A DNA stretch of 64,000 bases from Pisaster brevispinus (GCA_023634235.1 JAMKCF010000001.1:10984258-11048257), one strand, 5' to 3'. Shown: positions 11,339 to 23,144, counted from the first letter of the stretch. Notes: generated by a model from the letters alone, not told the origin. Numbers and translations are program-made.

Positions 11339-13905
11339 TCATCTGAAGTTGATGGCCATGGTAGTGAAGTGACTGACAGGTGAATTCTTCATTATATTAC
11401 GTAGTACAGCTGATGCAGTGAAGAGTGTGTGAAAACTTGCAGTTTCATGTGGAAATCTCTCTGCTTCTACAGCTGCTTCACTGCTGTCTGTATCTACTAT
11501 CAGTATCAGTACATGATGTATCTGAGCCAACTACTGTCTCCACCAGTTCTTATGCAGCAAGAGATTGGCTGTACACCAAGTCGCTTGTATTTTTAGCATA
11601 TGACCTTTGAATTATGAGTGTGGGGAATGTTTTTTTCAGGCGTTTCTTCAGATTGTGGGTCCGGTAATTAGTACAGTCGACTTCCTCAACTTCTTGTACA
11701 CACTTGATAAACTTGCGGCGCAGTGACGTTAGGAACAGAATTTCATTATTTTCTATTATTCTTTTCTGGATGACTTCTTCGCAGAACTTTGTGTAAGCAT
11801 CCTTGAACCTGGGTGCTTCATCCGATGGACCAGACCGTGTCAAGAATCGGGTATACTCATTATAGCAAAGACGATGATAGCATACTTCTAAAGCTATGAG
11901 ATCTTTATTCTCGATTTGCATTAGTAGCCTCTCATCCTTCTTTTGTCGTGCTGCTTCTAACAGTTGGCCTGCAGTCACGGTTTGGCACTGTGAGTATTTG
12001 TCACGCACAGTTTTCCTCGATATTTTCTCTCTACTCCATCTGTCTTTCTTATTGCAGATAATGCACACCTGTGCAAGAACATGAGGTTTTTCTGGGTTGC
12101 CAGGGAGGAAGTTTGATGATGAACTCAGTGTTCTTCGCTGGGGTTCAGTGCTGCCATTTCCCTGCTCAACTTCATCTTGGTCTGAATATGTATGAAGAGA
12201 AAAAAACGATGAGAATAGGAAAAAACAAAATATATTATAGAAACAGAGGAATGAAGTGACTTAGGGATGGGCATCGTGATCAGAAATAGAGGTGAAAAAA
12301 CAAAACTACACATGCAAGAAGATTTGAAAAGCAATAAGAAACTTAATATTACTGCACATTTAAATCTTTATTGAATTATTCAATGTCTGCCTACCTTGAT
12401 GTTTCCGTTTCTTCTCGTTCCTTTTCTCAGCCCTTGAATCTGGTTAATGTCACAAAAACGCTGGTAGCACTCAGAGTGGTACCCATAAATCTGTAAATCA
12501 AATAAAAAAAGTAATAGCAATTATAAAAACTATATAATTTCTTGTACACACTTGATAATCATCCATACATACATATGGTTTTGCGTATGCAGTCCAAAAG
12601 TTTATAAAAACCAGCATCCATCGAGTGTATATGTTGGGCATGTTCAGTCGATCCACACTATTGGTCGATCATGTTTATCTTTCAACCAATCCCACTACCA
12701 CCAGTCTTCAGTCCAAAACTTTTTCAGCTGAACGTTTCAGCTGGATACATTCTAAAACAGCTAAAAACTGTCACGGTACTGTCACAAAAATGTTGAAACC
12801 AACCAGGTTTACCAAACATGCCAACCACATCTCTGGCTGCATCATTCGTGAACGGACACCAACCCTCAGAAATCTAATACAATTCATCCCTGAATTGTTA
12901 ATCAGATTCAAATGTTTTTATTGGTTTCCAACAACTGGGGTATTTCAGATGAAATAATTTCACAGGATGCATACGATTGCCATCCTCATATTCATAACAA
13001 GTAAGGTTTCAGATACAAACATACATTTTTTCCCGAGGTCATCCCCATCTTCAAGTAAAACAAATCAAAGAATAAAACAATAAAATTAAATTAAAAAGCT
13101 CAACTGAATAAAAATCATTTCCATGTTTATTTTTGTCAGATGAAAGGCCAGAATAAATAAAGACAAAATTTTTCACAAGTTTGAATGGAAGAATATATTA
13201 AAAAGATTTGTTTAAATGGTTAGTTAAATACTAACACTAGAGTAGAGTAGTACTAGAGTACTGCAACATTGCAAGTGTAGTAAAAAATGACAAACACCCT
13301 GCCTTTATAATTATATTTATAGTTTGTGTTGTTGGTCTAACTTAAAATAAGGACAAACGTTGTGAATAATCACCACGATATAATCTTTAAAGGATTAATA
13401 AATAAATTCCTGGAAAAGTCACTTCTGAAAAACATCACGAGGATCTGTAGTAACTAATAGTAAGGCCTCAAGTCTAACTCTAAGGTAAGGGTATGCAAGT
13501 CAGTACCATTTATTATTTTCTCTGGACAAAAAGTAAACATGGAGCGCTTGGAAACAAATCGCCATAGAAAAAACAAAGCCAATAAAATAAGTCGAGACTA
13601 AAAACATCACTGGGTTCCGACATTTTTTTAAATTAAGAAGAAAAAAGGTATCGTGGGACGTGAGAGAGATCTTGTGACAGTTGTTCATCATCGACGATGT
13701 GTTCTTCGACATGGCGATCGCTGAGCTCGAGCTCGAAGAGCCCAAGACATGCCTCTGCTTTGGTGACAATTTCACGCTCGACAGTACCATCTATTTCTTT
13801 CCATCTTCTTGCACATGAAAGGAACTTTCTCCAACTTTTTTCCGAAAATTGTAAAACCTTCGTTCCAACGCTAGACAAATGCAAAATACATTTTCTTTGC
13901 GACAT
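11339..13905 (-). pseudogene. Broken multi-exon transposon-type gene with Cys/His-rich N-terminal domain
   Basis: Three minus-strand exons fit one protein family common in cnidarian and echinoderm repeats (function unknown to me). The first, 13905 to about 13633, starts MSQRKCILHLSS and contains the block SEKSWRKFLSCARRWKE. The second, 12490-12395, is bounded by TTTACAG and GTAGGC and encodes GYHSECYQRF, a typical putative metal-binding motif. The third begins at 12181 after CATATTCAG and runs to about 11551 with VCIICNKKDRW, a long helical middle (KDLIALEVCYHRLCYNEYTR) and a premature TAA. Further matching sequence (ASFHTLFTASAVLRN) follows in another frame down to 11339. A one-base shift is needed inside exon 2 near 12435 for EKRNEKKRKHQ to join the third exon in phase. 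The DNA transposon at 50288-54166 carries a related N-terminal domain. Confidence 0.55.
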
Positions 13906-15560
13906 CTTTTCTGCAGACAAGGAAGGGCAGCCATAATGCAGTAATGTAATTTTTGTGCGTCTCTATCGTTAGGTGTGCAGAGGTCATGACCTCGTGAACA
14001 TAACAGCTCTACAGCTATTGGTTTACTCACCGCAACTGCTGCCGCGCGGTCTCGTAAAGCCAACGTTGATTGGTCATTGATGAGGTCATGCTTTCCCCCA
14101 GCCTCGCACTATGCTTTGAAAATATGGCAGTTAAATGTGCCCATTACAAGAAAACTGGCCAAAAGATCGATTGTGGATTTATGGTACGTTGTTAACCATA
14201 TTTTTCTTTTCAATTCAAGATAATAAAAATGCTCATGCTTGATATGCGTCACGAAACTGCACGATAATCGGCCACACATTTTGGTCTACCAGGCCCTGCA
14301 TTTGTTTCATTTTAGTAACTACAGAAGTTCAACTAAATACAATAGTAAACAGGTAAAGCATTCATGATTCAGTGAACTGGAGTATCACTCAGTTTTCTTT
14401 ATTTTAATATTACTAGTATTTAGAACAGAAACAGTCTCCAAAAATCACATAAGAATTGCCAATCTAGTGCTGTCACAAAACAAATGATTAATGACTTATG
14501 GGTTACCTTTTAGTTTTAAAACTGATGAAAACTTTTGGACTTGGAATTGTGTAGGTTTGTACTGCAGATAAGAACGACCGCCTGATGACACACACACAAA
14601 ATGATTCGAACGAATGGCTGCTGCGATGAGTGCTGAACACAGTACAGTAAGTCCGTCCCCCACAAAGTACACGCAAATACACACACACAGCATATCCCAT
14701 ATGCACGCACACAGTGCAACTTTTTCCCCACAAGATGTAATACAATGTATTCAATATAGCCGATCGTGTTGTCCCCCACGGTTTATGGACGGCCAAATAA
14801 GTGCAAATTATAATATTGTGTTGACAGACGCTGTTAAAAAAATTAACAAGTTTATACACTTTCTATTGAAACAAAAAGTACCACCTTTCATGGTTGTTTG
14901 TTTCCTATAGATTCAACATTGTTTTACAGCCTGGTGGTAGATATATGTATTGCACCGGTGGCTTTCCATAGCGTTGCAAAAAAAGAAAAGAAAGGTCGAT
15001 GATCGGACGGTTCGCGTTGGGTCATTCCATTTTCAAAATAGATAAATAAAGCCAGTTCGGAACCAGCGTTAATTGAAGTTGAAATAATAAAATTGCTGGA
15101 AACAATGTATAAATCATGTTAGAATATGTACCGTTAATACAATGTGGGGCCACATGCCTGACTAAATCAGTAGCAACAAACAAACATTTAAGCAGCCTGG
15201 TAAACCACCTGCGGACTATTGAAATACAGTAACCTGAACTTGGAAATGGCGCCCAAAAATTTTTGGGGTTTTTGCGCCTTAGCATTAAGAGTAAAATTGT
15301 AACTATTTACGGTGCAATCACGGACCCTCTCAACAATTAGGCCTGCCACCCATTTAAAATAATGATTTGTTATTCATAGTGTAGAGGGTCTAGGACTTGT
15401 TTTATATTGTTGTTCAGTAATGGGTACCGACGGAGGCCATTGCCGAATACGAGGGTGTCATTGGATTTTTACGGGAATCAGCCGTCGACTTTTTTTTCAA
15501 GTTCATAATTATTGTGGAAACAGTAAATAATGCAAAACAACAATCCCCATAATTTTTTTG
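13906..15560. other. Intergenic stretch with CA-rich patches, no convincing gene
   Basis: Contains (ca)n-like patches at 14587-14600 and 14670-14715 and otherwise AT-rich sequence. A short open piece at 14125-14184 starting ATGGCAGTTAAATG and followed by GTACGT looks like a possible first exon, divergent from the gene at 13905, but nothing follows it that I can recognise. Confidence 0.4.
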
Positions 15561-15569
15561 TGTCCGATA

Positions 15570-16346
15570 AATCTTTAACGGTACAACTGAGTCGCTTTTA
15601 ATCTGTACAAGCCGTAAACATTCAGTCGTAATAATCAGTCTTATTACAAAGCAATTCTTGTTTTACACGGTAATCCGTATAATATTGATTAACAAAACAA
15701 TATCCCCGTACGGTAAAAAATTAACTGGGTTTAGTAGCCCAACATTCAGTCGTAAATATTACCAAACACTCCCCGTATATGTACAACCGTACCGTAGTCA
15801 ACGTTACAAAACGATCATACCGTATCTTTACGGTAATCCGTCACACAGACGTAATTACTGCAAAACCATTCCCGTATCTGTACGGTAAACTGTATACGGT
15901 ACACTCTAAGTCGTAATTAGTACAAAACAATTCCCGTATCTATACGGTAAACCGTATACTGTATACTCAGTTGTAAAAAATACAAGCTAGACCGATCATG
16001 TGTACAGTACAACATTTTAACGGGGAAAACCCGCTGATATTACACAAATAACTTCTTTTCACGGGATATAATTTCACAATTAGTTGTACTGTTAACGGGT
16101 GCCGTAAATGTAACCGTATTTGTATTGAACTATTACCTACCGTAAATTTTACAAGATTGCCACCGTACTTTTACATAAAGCAGGCACACGGGGATAAACC
16201 GTATGTGTTAACTGTTACTTCCCGTTTTTTTTACGGGAACAGATCACATTACTAGTCGATTGCCGTTTATATACGGTAACTTTTTTAAACGGTCTAATCC
16301 CGTAAAAACTACACGGTTATTACAGTAAATTTACGGTAATTTTTTT
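15570..16346. repeat. 'tacggt/accgta' palindrome-rich repetitive element
   Basis: Dozens of short units built on tacggtaa, accgtat, cccgta and acggg recur every 20-60 bases in both orientations, so the strand can fold on itself almost anywhere. The right end, read inward as CACTGTAAAAAAATTACC, is a typical MITE terminus and abuts truncated DIRS-like coding sequence at about 16350. The matching left terminus was not found, so this may be a partial element. Confidence 0.6.
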
Positions 16347-16348
16347 AC

Positions 16349-17895
16349 AGTGTACCATTTGAATAATCCTATCACAACGAGAAGACTGGCTATTGATAAT
16401 GTGAACAACTGCACTATTTATTGTCTGTGCGAAAAAGCACCTTACGGCTTGATAGCCAGTGACCCCAGCAATGCGCAGCAACCACAAGTGGATAAAATTC
16501 GAGACACGCAATTGACGGGGGATTATCAATGAATGCCGAAGGCCACCGCCCTTGGAACCAGTGTCCCTCAAAGTAACCCCCGAAACCAATACTTGCGGCT
16601 GCATCAGTATAAAGCGAGATTGTGTCCTTGTGATCCCAATTTCGCTGGAGAAACGGCGAAATACCTTTAAAATGAGTGAGAAATTCCAACCAAGTTAACA
16701 AATCGAGCTTGGCCCCGGCGGAAATCCGAACTTTGTGATGGGGTCTGTGAACCCCTTTTGTAAGGCCAATCAGACGCCTGGTAAAAGCTCGCCCTGGCGC
16801 AATTGCCCGGCAAACAAAGTTAAGGGATCCAATTATTGATTGGATTTGCCGCAGCGTTTCTTTCTTTTTACGCAATGTGGTTTGAATCATATCAGACAAA
16901 GCCTGCACTTTGTCAGGTGGTACACGAACCTGCTGTTCCACTGAATCAATTTCCAAGCCCAGAAAAAGTATGGATTGACTTGGACTTGTGGTCTTCTCCA
17001 ACGCAATCGGCACCCCTAATGAGTTACATACGCCTTTAAATGTATCTAATAATGCACCACAACGTGGCGCCGATGCTTCCACAAACAAGAAATCATCCAA
17101 ATAATGAGCAACTAACTCTGATTGGCTTACATGACGCACCTTATATTCGAGAAATGTGCTGAAAGTCTCAAAAAGAGAACAGGATTTGGAACATCCCATT
17201 GGTAAACATTTGTCATAATAGTATTTACCATTGGACCGAAAACCCAAAAGCTCGTAGTCTGTAGGGGACACCGTTAGTAAATGAAAAGCCGGTTTAATAT
17301 CGATTTGGCCATCCAAGCCCCGTGACCTGCCCCCATTACCATGTCCACTGCTTGATCGAATGGCGTGTAATGCACAGTGCATTGACGTTTATCAATGAAA
17401 TCGTTAATTGAATCACATGCTGGAAATGATAAGTGTTGAATCAGTCTGAAAGAATACGCTTCGTGTTTGGGAACTAAACCAATGGGTGTACACTGTAAAT
17501 TCGGTAATGGGGGGAGGTCAAATGGGCCTGCAATCCTACCAAGACTAATTATCTTTATACAATTTCTCCTCTACTAGAAGTGGCTGCTGTGCAGCGGATA
17601 AAAGGCAATCGGAATCACGTCCCACCCGTGGCCCGGTAAAACCAATTTTGAATCCCTGGGTAAAACCACCCAGAAGGAGGTCAGCAGCCTCCCTATTTGG
17701 GTAGTGGCATAACCAACTGCGCATATCACCTAAATTAATTGGTGTCGGGGGCACGAAAATTCCCCTGTATGGTTCTGGCAGCCCCTTTTTGTTCGCCGCT
17801 ACCCCTACCAGCACGGAAACCTGCCTGGTGTGTGATCGGCCCGGTTTGCAAACTATGAGTAGCCGAAGGCTGGGACGTGAAATTCCTAAGGTCAT
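16349..17895 (-). pseudogene. DIRS-like reverse transcriptase-RNase H, frameshifted and truncated
   Basis: Starting near 17790, PTPINLGDMRSWLCHYPN is the leader typical of DIRS RTs. Then comes GRIAGPF and the LPPLPNLQCTPIGLVPK block in a second frame, a third frame with DIKPAFHLLTVSPTDYELLG, KYYYDKCLPMGCS, the catalytic YLDDFLF at about 17100, and LYTDAAASIGFGGYF and VLFRTDN of RNase H near 16600 and 16420. Single-base shifts are needed near 17550 (after EEKLYK), near 17305 (before DIKPAF) and near 16414 (after RTDN). The downstream piece VVHIINSQSSRCDRIIQMV ends at 16350, where the tacggt repeat begins. YLDD is intact, so the catalytic centre outlived the frame. Confidence 0.75.
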
Positions 17896-19210
17896 TCCGT
17901 ACTGTCCTAGCGTTACTGTTACTATAAGTACTGTTCAATCTATTGTTGTTGACCCTGCTCACATTACATGTTGTAATCCCATGACCCTCTCTATTACAAC
18001 GTTTACAACTATGGGAAAAACAGCAACGCTGCCAGAGACAACATTTGTCCGTATTAAATGCAAAACAAATATGGCCAGTAGAAGCCTGGTAGGCATTGTT
18101 CGCCCGACCTGGAGTGAAACCGGTCCGTGTGTTCCCGTTGTTGTTTGTACTAGCATGCCCCGGCACCAGAGCCGACGCAGCAGCCACTGTCACCCACAGT
18201 TCTACGTCTAACTGAGCCCATGAACGTGCCGGGTTAGCCTCTTGACGAAGGCGGAATTGCTCGTCATAAGACCGCCAGCCAAAACCTGGGATTTGCAAGG
18301 ACGCGGTTTTGACTGTCTCTGCATACTTCAATAATTCTGCACAGAGGCCTGGGTGGCGTTCAGTGTAAATGGACATGAATGCATGGAAAGCACTCGTCCA
18401 TCTGTCTATTGAATCAATTTTTTTTCTTTGAGCGGAAGCTGGTTTAACTACCACTTGATTGCCCTCAACCGCTAAAGTCATGGTGGAGATAGTGGTGTCT
18501 TGCGTCAAGGCAAAAACAGCATTATCCCGGACTAAAGCGGCAAAGTCTACATACTGCCCAGCCCAGATCTTTTCTTTTAATGACATGGACACATGCATTC
18601 TCAAAGAGCAGTGGATTGGTGGAATGGGAAGTGGTCTACTGTTTCCCATAATTGAACCTTCACCAGAACTATTGGCGTTAGAACCAAGTACATTGATAGC
18701 ATTGGGAACCTGTCTAGTATAATTAGTACTACTACTCGGCCTATTAAAACTCTGAACACCCGAGCCAATAAGTGACTCTGAACCATTATGGCCACCGCTT
18801 TGTACCGGTTGCCCGGTTGTTCTGACAGGAACAGGCTGGATACTGTCAGACTCACCCATTTGATCAGATGGTCTTGTTGAAGGCCCAGCGTCCATGACGT
18901 CCGCCACGTTGACCTGCGATCCTGTCGCACGATGGTGGGCCGTAGCTCGATCCAGCTCGGCCGATGGTCTTGTTGGAGGCCCGGCGTCTATGGCGTCCGC
19001 CACGTTGGCCTGCCAACCTGTCCCACAGTGCGCCACATTCACGTTGTCAACAAGCCTGGCGACCGGAGCGTCTCGACGCCAAGCAGGCCGACGACCCTGG
19101 CCTCTGCCGGTCCTGCCACGACGACCCCGACCAGCTCCCACTACAGGTGCCACTCCTCTTGGAGCCGCCAGTCGAGCAGATCGACGACCCGTCCCCGGTT
19201 GCGACGGCAT
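17735..19210 (-). CDS. DIRS-like gag (ORF1), 491 codons, apparently intact
   Basis: The frame starts at 19210 and stops at 17735 with no interruption. The N-terminal 60 residues are Arg/Gly/Ala-rich and basic, followed by a low-complexity Ser/Asn/Thr region. The middle (about residues 200-350) holds the helical capsid-like block ending SWAQLDVELW. Near residue 390 a Cys/His cluster (CFAFNTDKCCLWQRCCFSHSC, then C..C....H....C) matches the zinc-knuckle region of DIRS/Ngaro ORF1 proteins, where it binds element RNA (family knowledge). Residues near 65-130 contain a 32-residue tandem duplication (NVADAIDAGPPTRPS and NVADVMDAGPSTRPS). The 3' end overlaps the RT leader frame by about 160 bases. It is the longest undamaged transposon ORF in the window. 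Confidence 0.7.
   Translation of the reverse strand: MPSQPGTGRRSARLAAPRGVAPVVGAGRGRRGRTGRGQGRRPAWRRDAPVARLVDNVNVAHCGTGWQANVADAIDAGPPTRPSAELDRATAHHRATGSQVNVADVMDAGPSTRPSDQMGESDSIQPVPVRTTGQPVQSGGHNGSESLIGSGVQSFNRPSSSTNYTRQVPNAINVLGSNANSSGEGSIMGNSRPLPIPPIHCSLRMHVSMSLKEKIWAGQYVDFAALVRDNAVFALTQDTTISTMTLAVEGNQVVVKPASAQRKKIDSIDRWTSAFHAFMSIYTERHPGLCAELLKYAETVKTASLQIPGFGWRSYDEQFRLRQEANPARSWAQLDVELWVTVAAASALVPGHASTNNNGNTRTGFTPGRANNAYQASTGHICFAFNTDKCCLWQRCCFSHSCKRCNREGHGITTCNVSRVNNNRLNSTYSNSNARTVRNDLRNFTSQPSATHSLQTGPITHQAGFRAGRGSGEQKGAARTIQGNFRAPDTN
18866..19020 (-). repeat. 96-bp tandem duplication inside the DIRS gag
   Basis: 'ggtcttgttgaaggcccagc' near 18870 recurs as 'ggtcttgttggaggcccggc' near 18966, followed in both by a 'tccgccacgttg' block. 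The period is 96 bases, exactly 32 codons, so the frame is preserved. Confidence 0.75.
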
Positions 19211-19697
19211 GATCGCTACGAAACTGCAACGACGCCAACGGATCGAAGAAGCGTCAGGTAGGGCGGACGGGTGCAGTTCGACAAAACTATTTTCTATAAT
19301 TTAGTTGACTACGCAACCAGTAATCAAGCTTAATCATTTGCATGAAAAGGTAACTGTGTGAACTGTAGCTTAGGCTAAAACCGAAATTAACTGTGTAATT
19401 AAAATTAACTGTAACATAGGAGATAATTTTGAAAGATCCGGTTCAACGAAAAGCTGTAACGAAAGTGATTCGACTTTTGTGTCAGTGTCAGTTCGCCAAG
19501 TTGTCATTGGTATGATCGGTCCTGATTGGTCCAGACTGGCCAATCGTTGCGAACCTTTGGGATACTGTGCATCCCTGTGGTGAAAGTAATTTCACTGTTA
19601 CGTAACCACTATGTGAATGAGACAACGGAGGGCGCTATCCAGGAAGTGTATTGCAGCGTATAAGACATTTTATCGCGGACAGATAAAATGGATTAGA

Positions 19698-22009
19698 ATG
19701 AGTTTTGATTTACACACAAATGCACTATCCAAGTTATGCCGAGTTTGTGGAAATCGTTGAGCAAAATCCAACACAGAGGAGAAGCGTGCATTCCTACAAT
19801 GCAGTGAGTACAGGAAACATATTTATTCAGTGTTTGGAATTGGTACATGGGACGACACATCTGATCAGAACCCATCCAAGCTTTGTACTAATTGTGCAAG
19901 AAAGATAAGACATGAACACGCTGGAACAAGGACATATGTGAATGACAACTCAAACACATATTTCTGCCCCAAACATACACGAACTGAAAAATGCAAAACT
20001 TGTGAAGATTTTTCAAAATTTTTTAAAAGGGGGCCGCCCTAACAAGAGAAAATGTGACTGGCTCAACCGTGTTCAGAAGCAGGAACAGCTAAATGAAACT
20101 CCATTCAAAATCTCTGGTGATAACATCTTCTCCACTTTAATATAGTCAACAAATGATCAGCTAAGTGAACTTTGCCCAACCCTTAATAAACTTGGAGAAG
20201 ACGGTGAAGACTTTTTGTACATCTGTGCCCTCTGTCAGTGCATTATTTTTCCTGACTCTGTGCAAACACCATGCCAACATTATTTCTGTGCCAAGTGCTT
20301 CTCAGACTATTTCAAGTATAAGAATAGTGCAACGGTGAAATGTCCAATTTGTAACAAAACAGTAAATTTCAATGAGGTTGCTGACAGTCCCTGAGTATTG
20401 AAGGTACAATTGGCAAATCTCACTGTAATATGTGTAGCGGTCAGAACATCACTATTGATTTGTTTACCATCTCTTTGTTTTAGCTCTTGAGGGCGCTATT
20501 TTTTGTTAGCCATGCTTTAGAAGCCAGACAGAAATCTCCATTTTGTTGAACCTTTTGTTTTTAATCAGATCAATTTTGTCACATTTTTTGTCACCCCTGG
20601 ACAGCTCAGATAAAGTAAGTTTTACCATTTGTTCCTTATTGTCCATAGATAGAATTCAGAAGTTATTTCTGTAATTGTTAGTTAGATAAAGTTGTATTTT
20701 CAAGTTTATTACTTTAGTGATTGTTTCCTAAATGGAATGGCCATGCATGTCATGGTGGTCTAGAAGTGGGCCTACATTGAAGGTCATATAGTGCTAATTT
20801 CTTCTTAGTAATGTAGAGTTGTTCACTGTTTACTTGAAGTTCTAGGTTTGAAGTTCATATTATTGATCAAGTTCATTCTTTTTTAAAGTTGGTGAATTTT
20901 TGAGACAGTTGTTATCTATTCAGAGGAAGGTCAACTCACTTGTTTCGCTTTGTTAATTGACAATCTACTTAATTAGGTATTCTTTCTGTGTTTATCTTGT
21001 TACAGTTGAACCACACACCACAACCACGAATCGTCACCTCAAATCTTAGTCTCAAACTGTCATCCTCATAGTCATAACTCACTTTATTCTGTCACATAAT
21101 TACCTCATCTTCGCCATGTGGTCAGCAATTTTAAGTCAAAAAAATATCTCGTGAAGTTCATCTAAGTCAACATGTATGCTGTGCGTATCATTTTTCTGAG
21201 CATTACTTGATCAACAATTCATCGCCCATCTGTAGCACTTTGGAGGCTACAATATGTGTTAAGTGTTTACAATCTGGCAAGCTAGAGAAATGTTACAACC
21301 ATGTGTGCACTGTTGCTGAGGAACCTACAACTACTAAGAAACGCGCGGTAGTTACCATTGTCACCCCGACATGTATCCCCCCAAAAGAACAAGAACTCCT
21401 ACAAGCTGCTATACCCTTCTAAGAGACGAGGCACTTAAACATAGAAGAGGAGATCCCATTCCATACGCGATAGAGCAAGCGACTGATAGATGGACGTGGA
21501 TGAAGCTACAGCAAGGGGAAAAGGTTGCATCACTAAGAACAGGAGGCAAGGTACAAGATACAAGAATGCAATATTGTTATGTAAACATAAACAGTACTAC
21601 CAGGGCCCAATTTCATAGAGCTGCTATTAAAAGCAGAACATGTTGCTTAACAATTTCCTGCATAGCAGAAATGAGCAGGACACCAGTCACAAATTGTACA
21701 TGTGACATGGTATTTTGGCTGGTAACCTAAATCTGGTACGCATGATGTTGCTGTGCTTAGCTACTTTTTGTGCTTAAGCAGCTCTATGAAATTGGGCCCA
21801 GAACATAAACATATTTCAGTGCACGACAGTGCAGCTGTGATAATCAATTTACTATTTTCTATTTTTATACAGCCTGCTCTCATTAAACAAGTTGAAACAC
21901 AACCTATGAAAGATCAACAGCAGCTTCTTACCCCAATGCCTGTAAACAAATCTCTGGCAATGATGAGAGACTGTCACTTAAGTTGGGACCAGCTTCGGAA
22001 AAATCGCAG
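19698..22009 (+). pseudogene. RAG1 N-terminal-like zinc-finger/RING gene (N-RAG type), broken
   Basis: A first exon from ATG 19698 encodes LCRVCG, then KLCTNCARKIRH, then FCPKHT..CKTCEDF, and after a G5-run frameshift near 20032 continues as GRPNKRKCDWLN. A C3HC4 RING follows at about 20223-20360: ICALC, PCQHYFCAKC, KCPIC. The next words, DSP[stop]VLKVQLANLTVIC, parallel the sequence after the RAG1 RING. Exon 2 (about 21137-21550) resumes with REVHLSQH, two CxxC-type pairs and, after a C6-run shift near 21377, RTPTSCYTLLRDEALKHRR. Exon 3 (21873-22009) encodes LAMMRDCHLSWDQLRKNRR and joins exon 2 in phase; GTACAA, CAG and GTAATG are canonical. In-frame stops are TGA 19758, TAG 20143 and TGA 20392. 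N-RAG transposons with RAG1-like N-termini are known from echinoderms; assignment is from memory. Confidence 0.6.
21602..21800. mobile_element. MITE, 'agggcccaatttcatagagc' termini, 199 bp
   Basis: Left end agggcccaatttcatagagc and right end gctctatgaaattgggccca are nearly perfect inverted repeats. It sits in the intron between the last two exons of the RAG1-like gene. Same family as 6341-6583 and 62068-62257. Confidence 0.75.
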
Positions 22010-23144
22010 GTAATGTTACAAACACATGTACATGTACACAGTATCAACCATTTTTGTTACAAAGTGTCCATCAATTCTACTTGCATAATACATGTGATTA
22101 ATTTGTACCACAGGAAGTATCTACTCGTTTCAGAACTAGTAGTGGTTTCAGAACCACAGTTTCTTCCTTGAAAACAAACTACATGTACATGTATGTAGGC
22201 CCTCACATGTAGATGTAGAGCAAAGTGTTTTCATTGAATTGTTTGTTTTATTTTCTCATTTTCTAAAAGTAAAAAGCAAAATGTAAAAGTAACAGTTGGT
22301 TATATAGTTCAAAAAATGTAAGAAATGAAGGAATGCATAATAAAAATAATAAAAATAGAGATATACAAGTTAATTATGCAATCCACGGAAAAAAAAAACG
22401 CGTCATAGAAAATAAAATAAAAATATACCAATGACTAAGGGCCATGCACAGAGAAGGCAAGTAAACGAAAACGCAAATTAATAAAAAGTAAGTTGGGAGG
22501 CGAACCTCCACTTGCAAAGACAATAAAATAACAAGTGAAAGAGAACTGAAAATATAGTAAACAACAAAAACCAAAGATAAGTGAGCTGACACATTCAAGC
22601 CAGCAAAACATCAATGACAGGTCATTACCCAAGTGAGCTGACAGTTTGACTTGGGGGATGGAATGGTTGCAAACCAGACACATTATAGCCACAGCTGTCG
22701 GCAAGACGTCAGACACTTGCCGCACACAAAGAACAGACAGCTCCACTAATGAAAGGGTTAGATCTGGGGAAGTCTGTATTTGACATGGGATATTTACGTG
22801 CTAAGTGCATGAGTGCAAATAGTTTTTTGACCCTCAAAAAAAAATCTGGGACCAGACACCCCCCCCCCCCCTTAGATATGTGGAATGGTCCTGTCTTGGA
22901 TGTTAGGGAATTTGAGTCCCACAGGTCATTACACTTTGGAGATATGCTAATTTTATCAATTAGTGGAAATGGTCTCTGGCCCGTCCACTCAGTAAAGGGT
23001 TGAGATCAGTGTGCATCACATGTGGACGGCTTTTGCACGTATGTGTGGGCCAACTATGTACATGTACAACACACACACACGAACGACGTACATGTACATG
23101 TTCTAGCTTGGGAAGCTCAAAAACTGTACATTGCTCAGACTTAC
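22010..23144. other. Stretch without a supported gene
   Basis: Holds tandem 'tacatgtacatg' words (about 22024-22036, 22180-22200, 23055-23065 and 23089-23101) and a C13 run at 22859-22871. A possible acceptor at 22113 (accacag) is in phase with the exon ending at 22009 but the following 57 bases do not read as conserved sequence. Confidence 0.4.

Larger units (their letters stand above)
16347..19310 (-). mobile_element. DIRS-like retrotransposon, 3'-truncated
   Basis: A gag-like ORF (19210-17735) is followed by RT and RNase H coding sequence (about 17790-16350) in the DIRS order. DIRS elements usually carry a tyrosine recombinase, often with a methyltransferase, downstream of RNase H. Neither is present here, because the homology ends at the palindromic repeat at 16346. 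The tract from about 18890 to 19260 is visibly richer in G and C than its surroundings. Confidence 0.7.

Noticed and set aside
14125..14184. Possible first exon MAVKCAHYKKTGQ followed by a GTACGT donor, divergent from the gene at 13905
   Set aside because: Only 20 codons, no downstream exon found, no homology recognised.
14503..14910. Overlapping ORFs on both strands near 14.5-14.9 kb
   Set aside because: They depend on CA/GT-rich low-complexity sequence and conflict with one another; no motif.
17789..18211. 140-codon + strand ORF, and others at 18459-18722 and 18894-19304
   Set aside because: They lie antisense to the DIRS gag and have no recognisable motifs. They are frame shadows of a long GC-richer coding region.
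22374..22746. Minus-strand ORFs with hydrophobic sequence
   Set aside because: AT-rich translation artefacts with Leu/Phe/Val runs; no splice context or homology.
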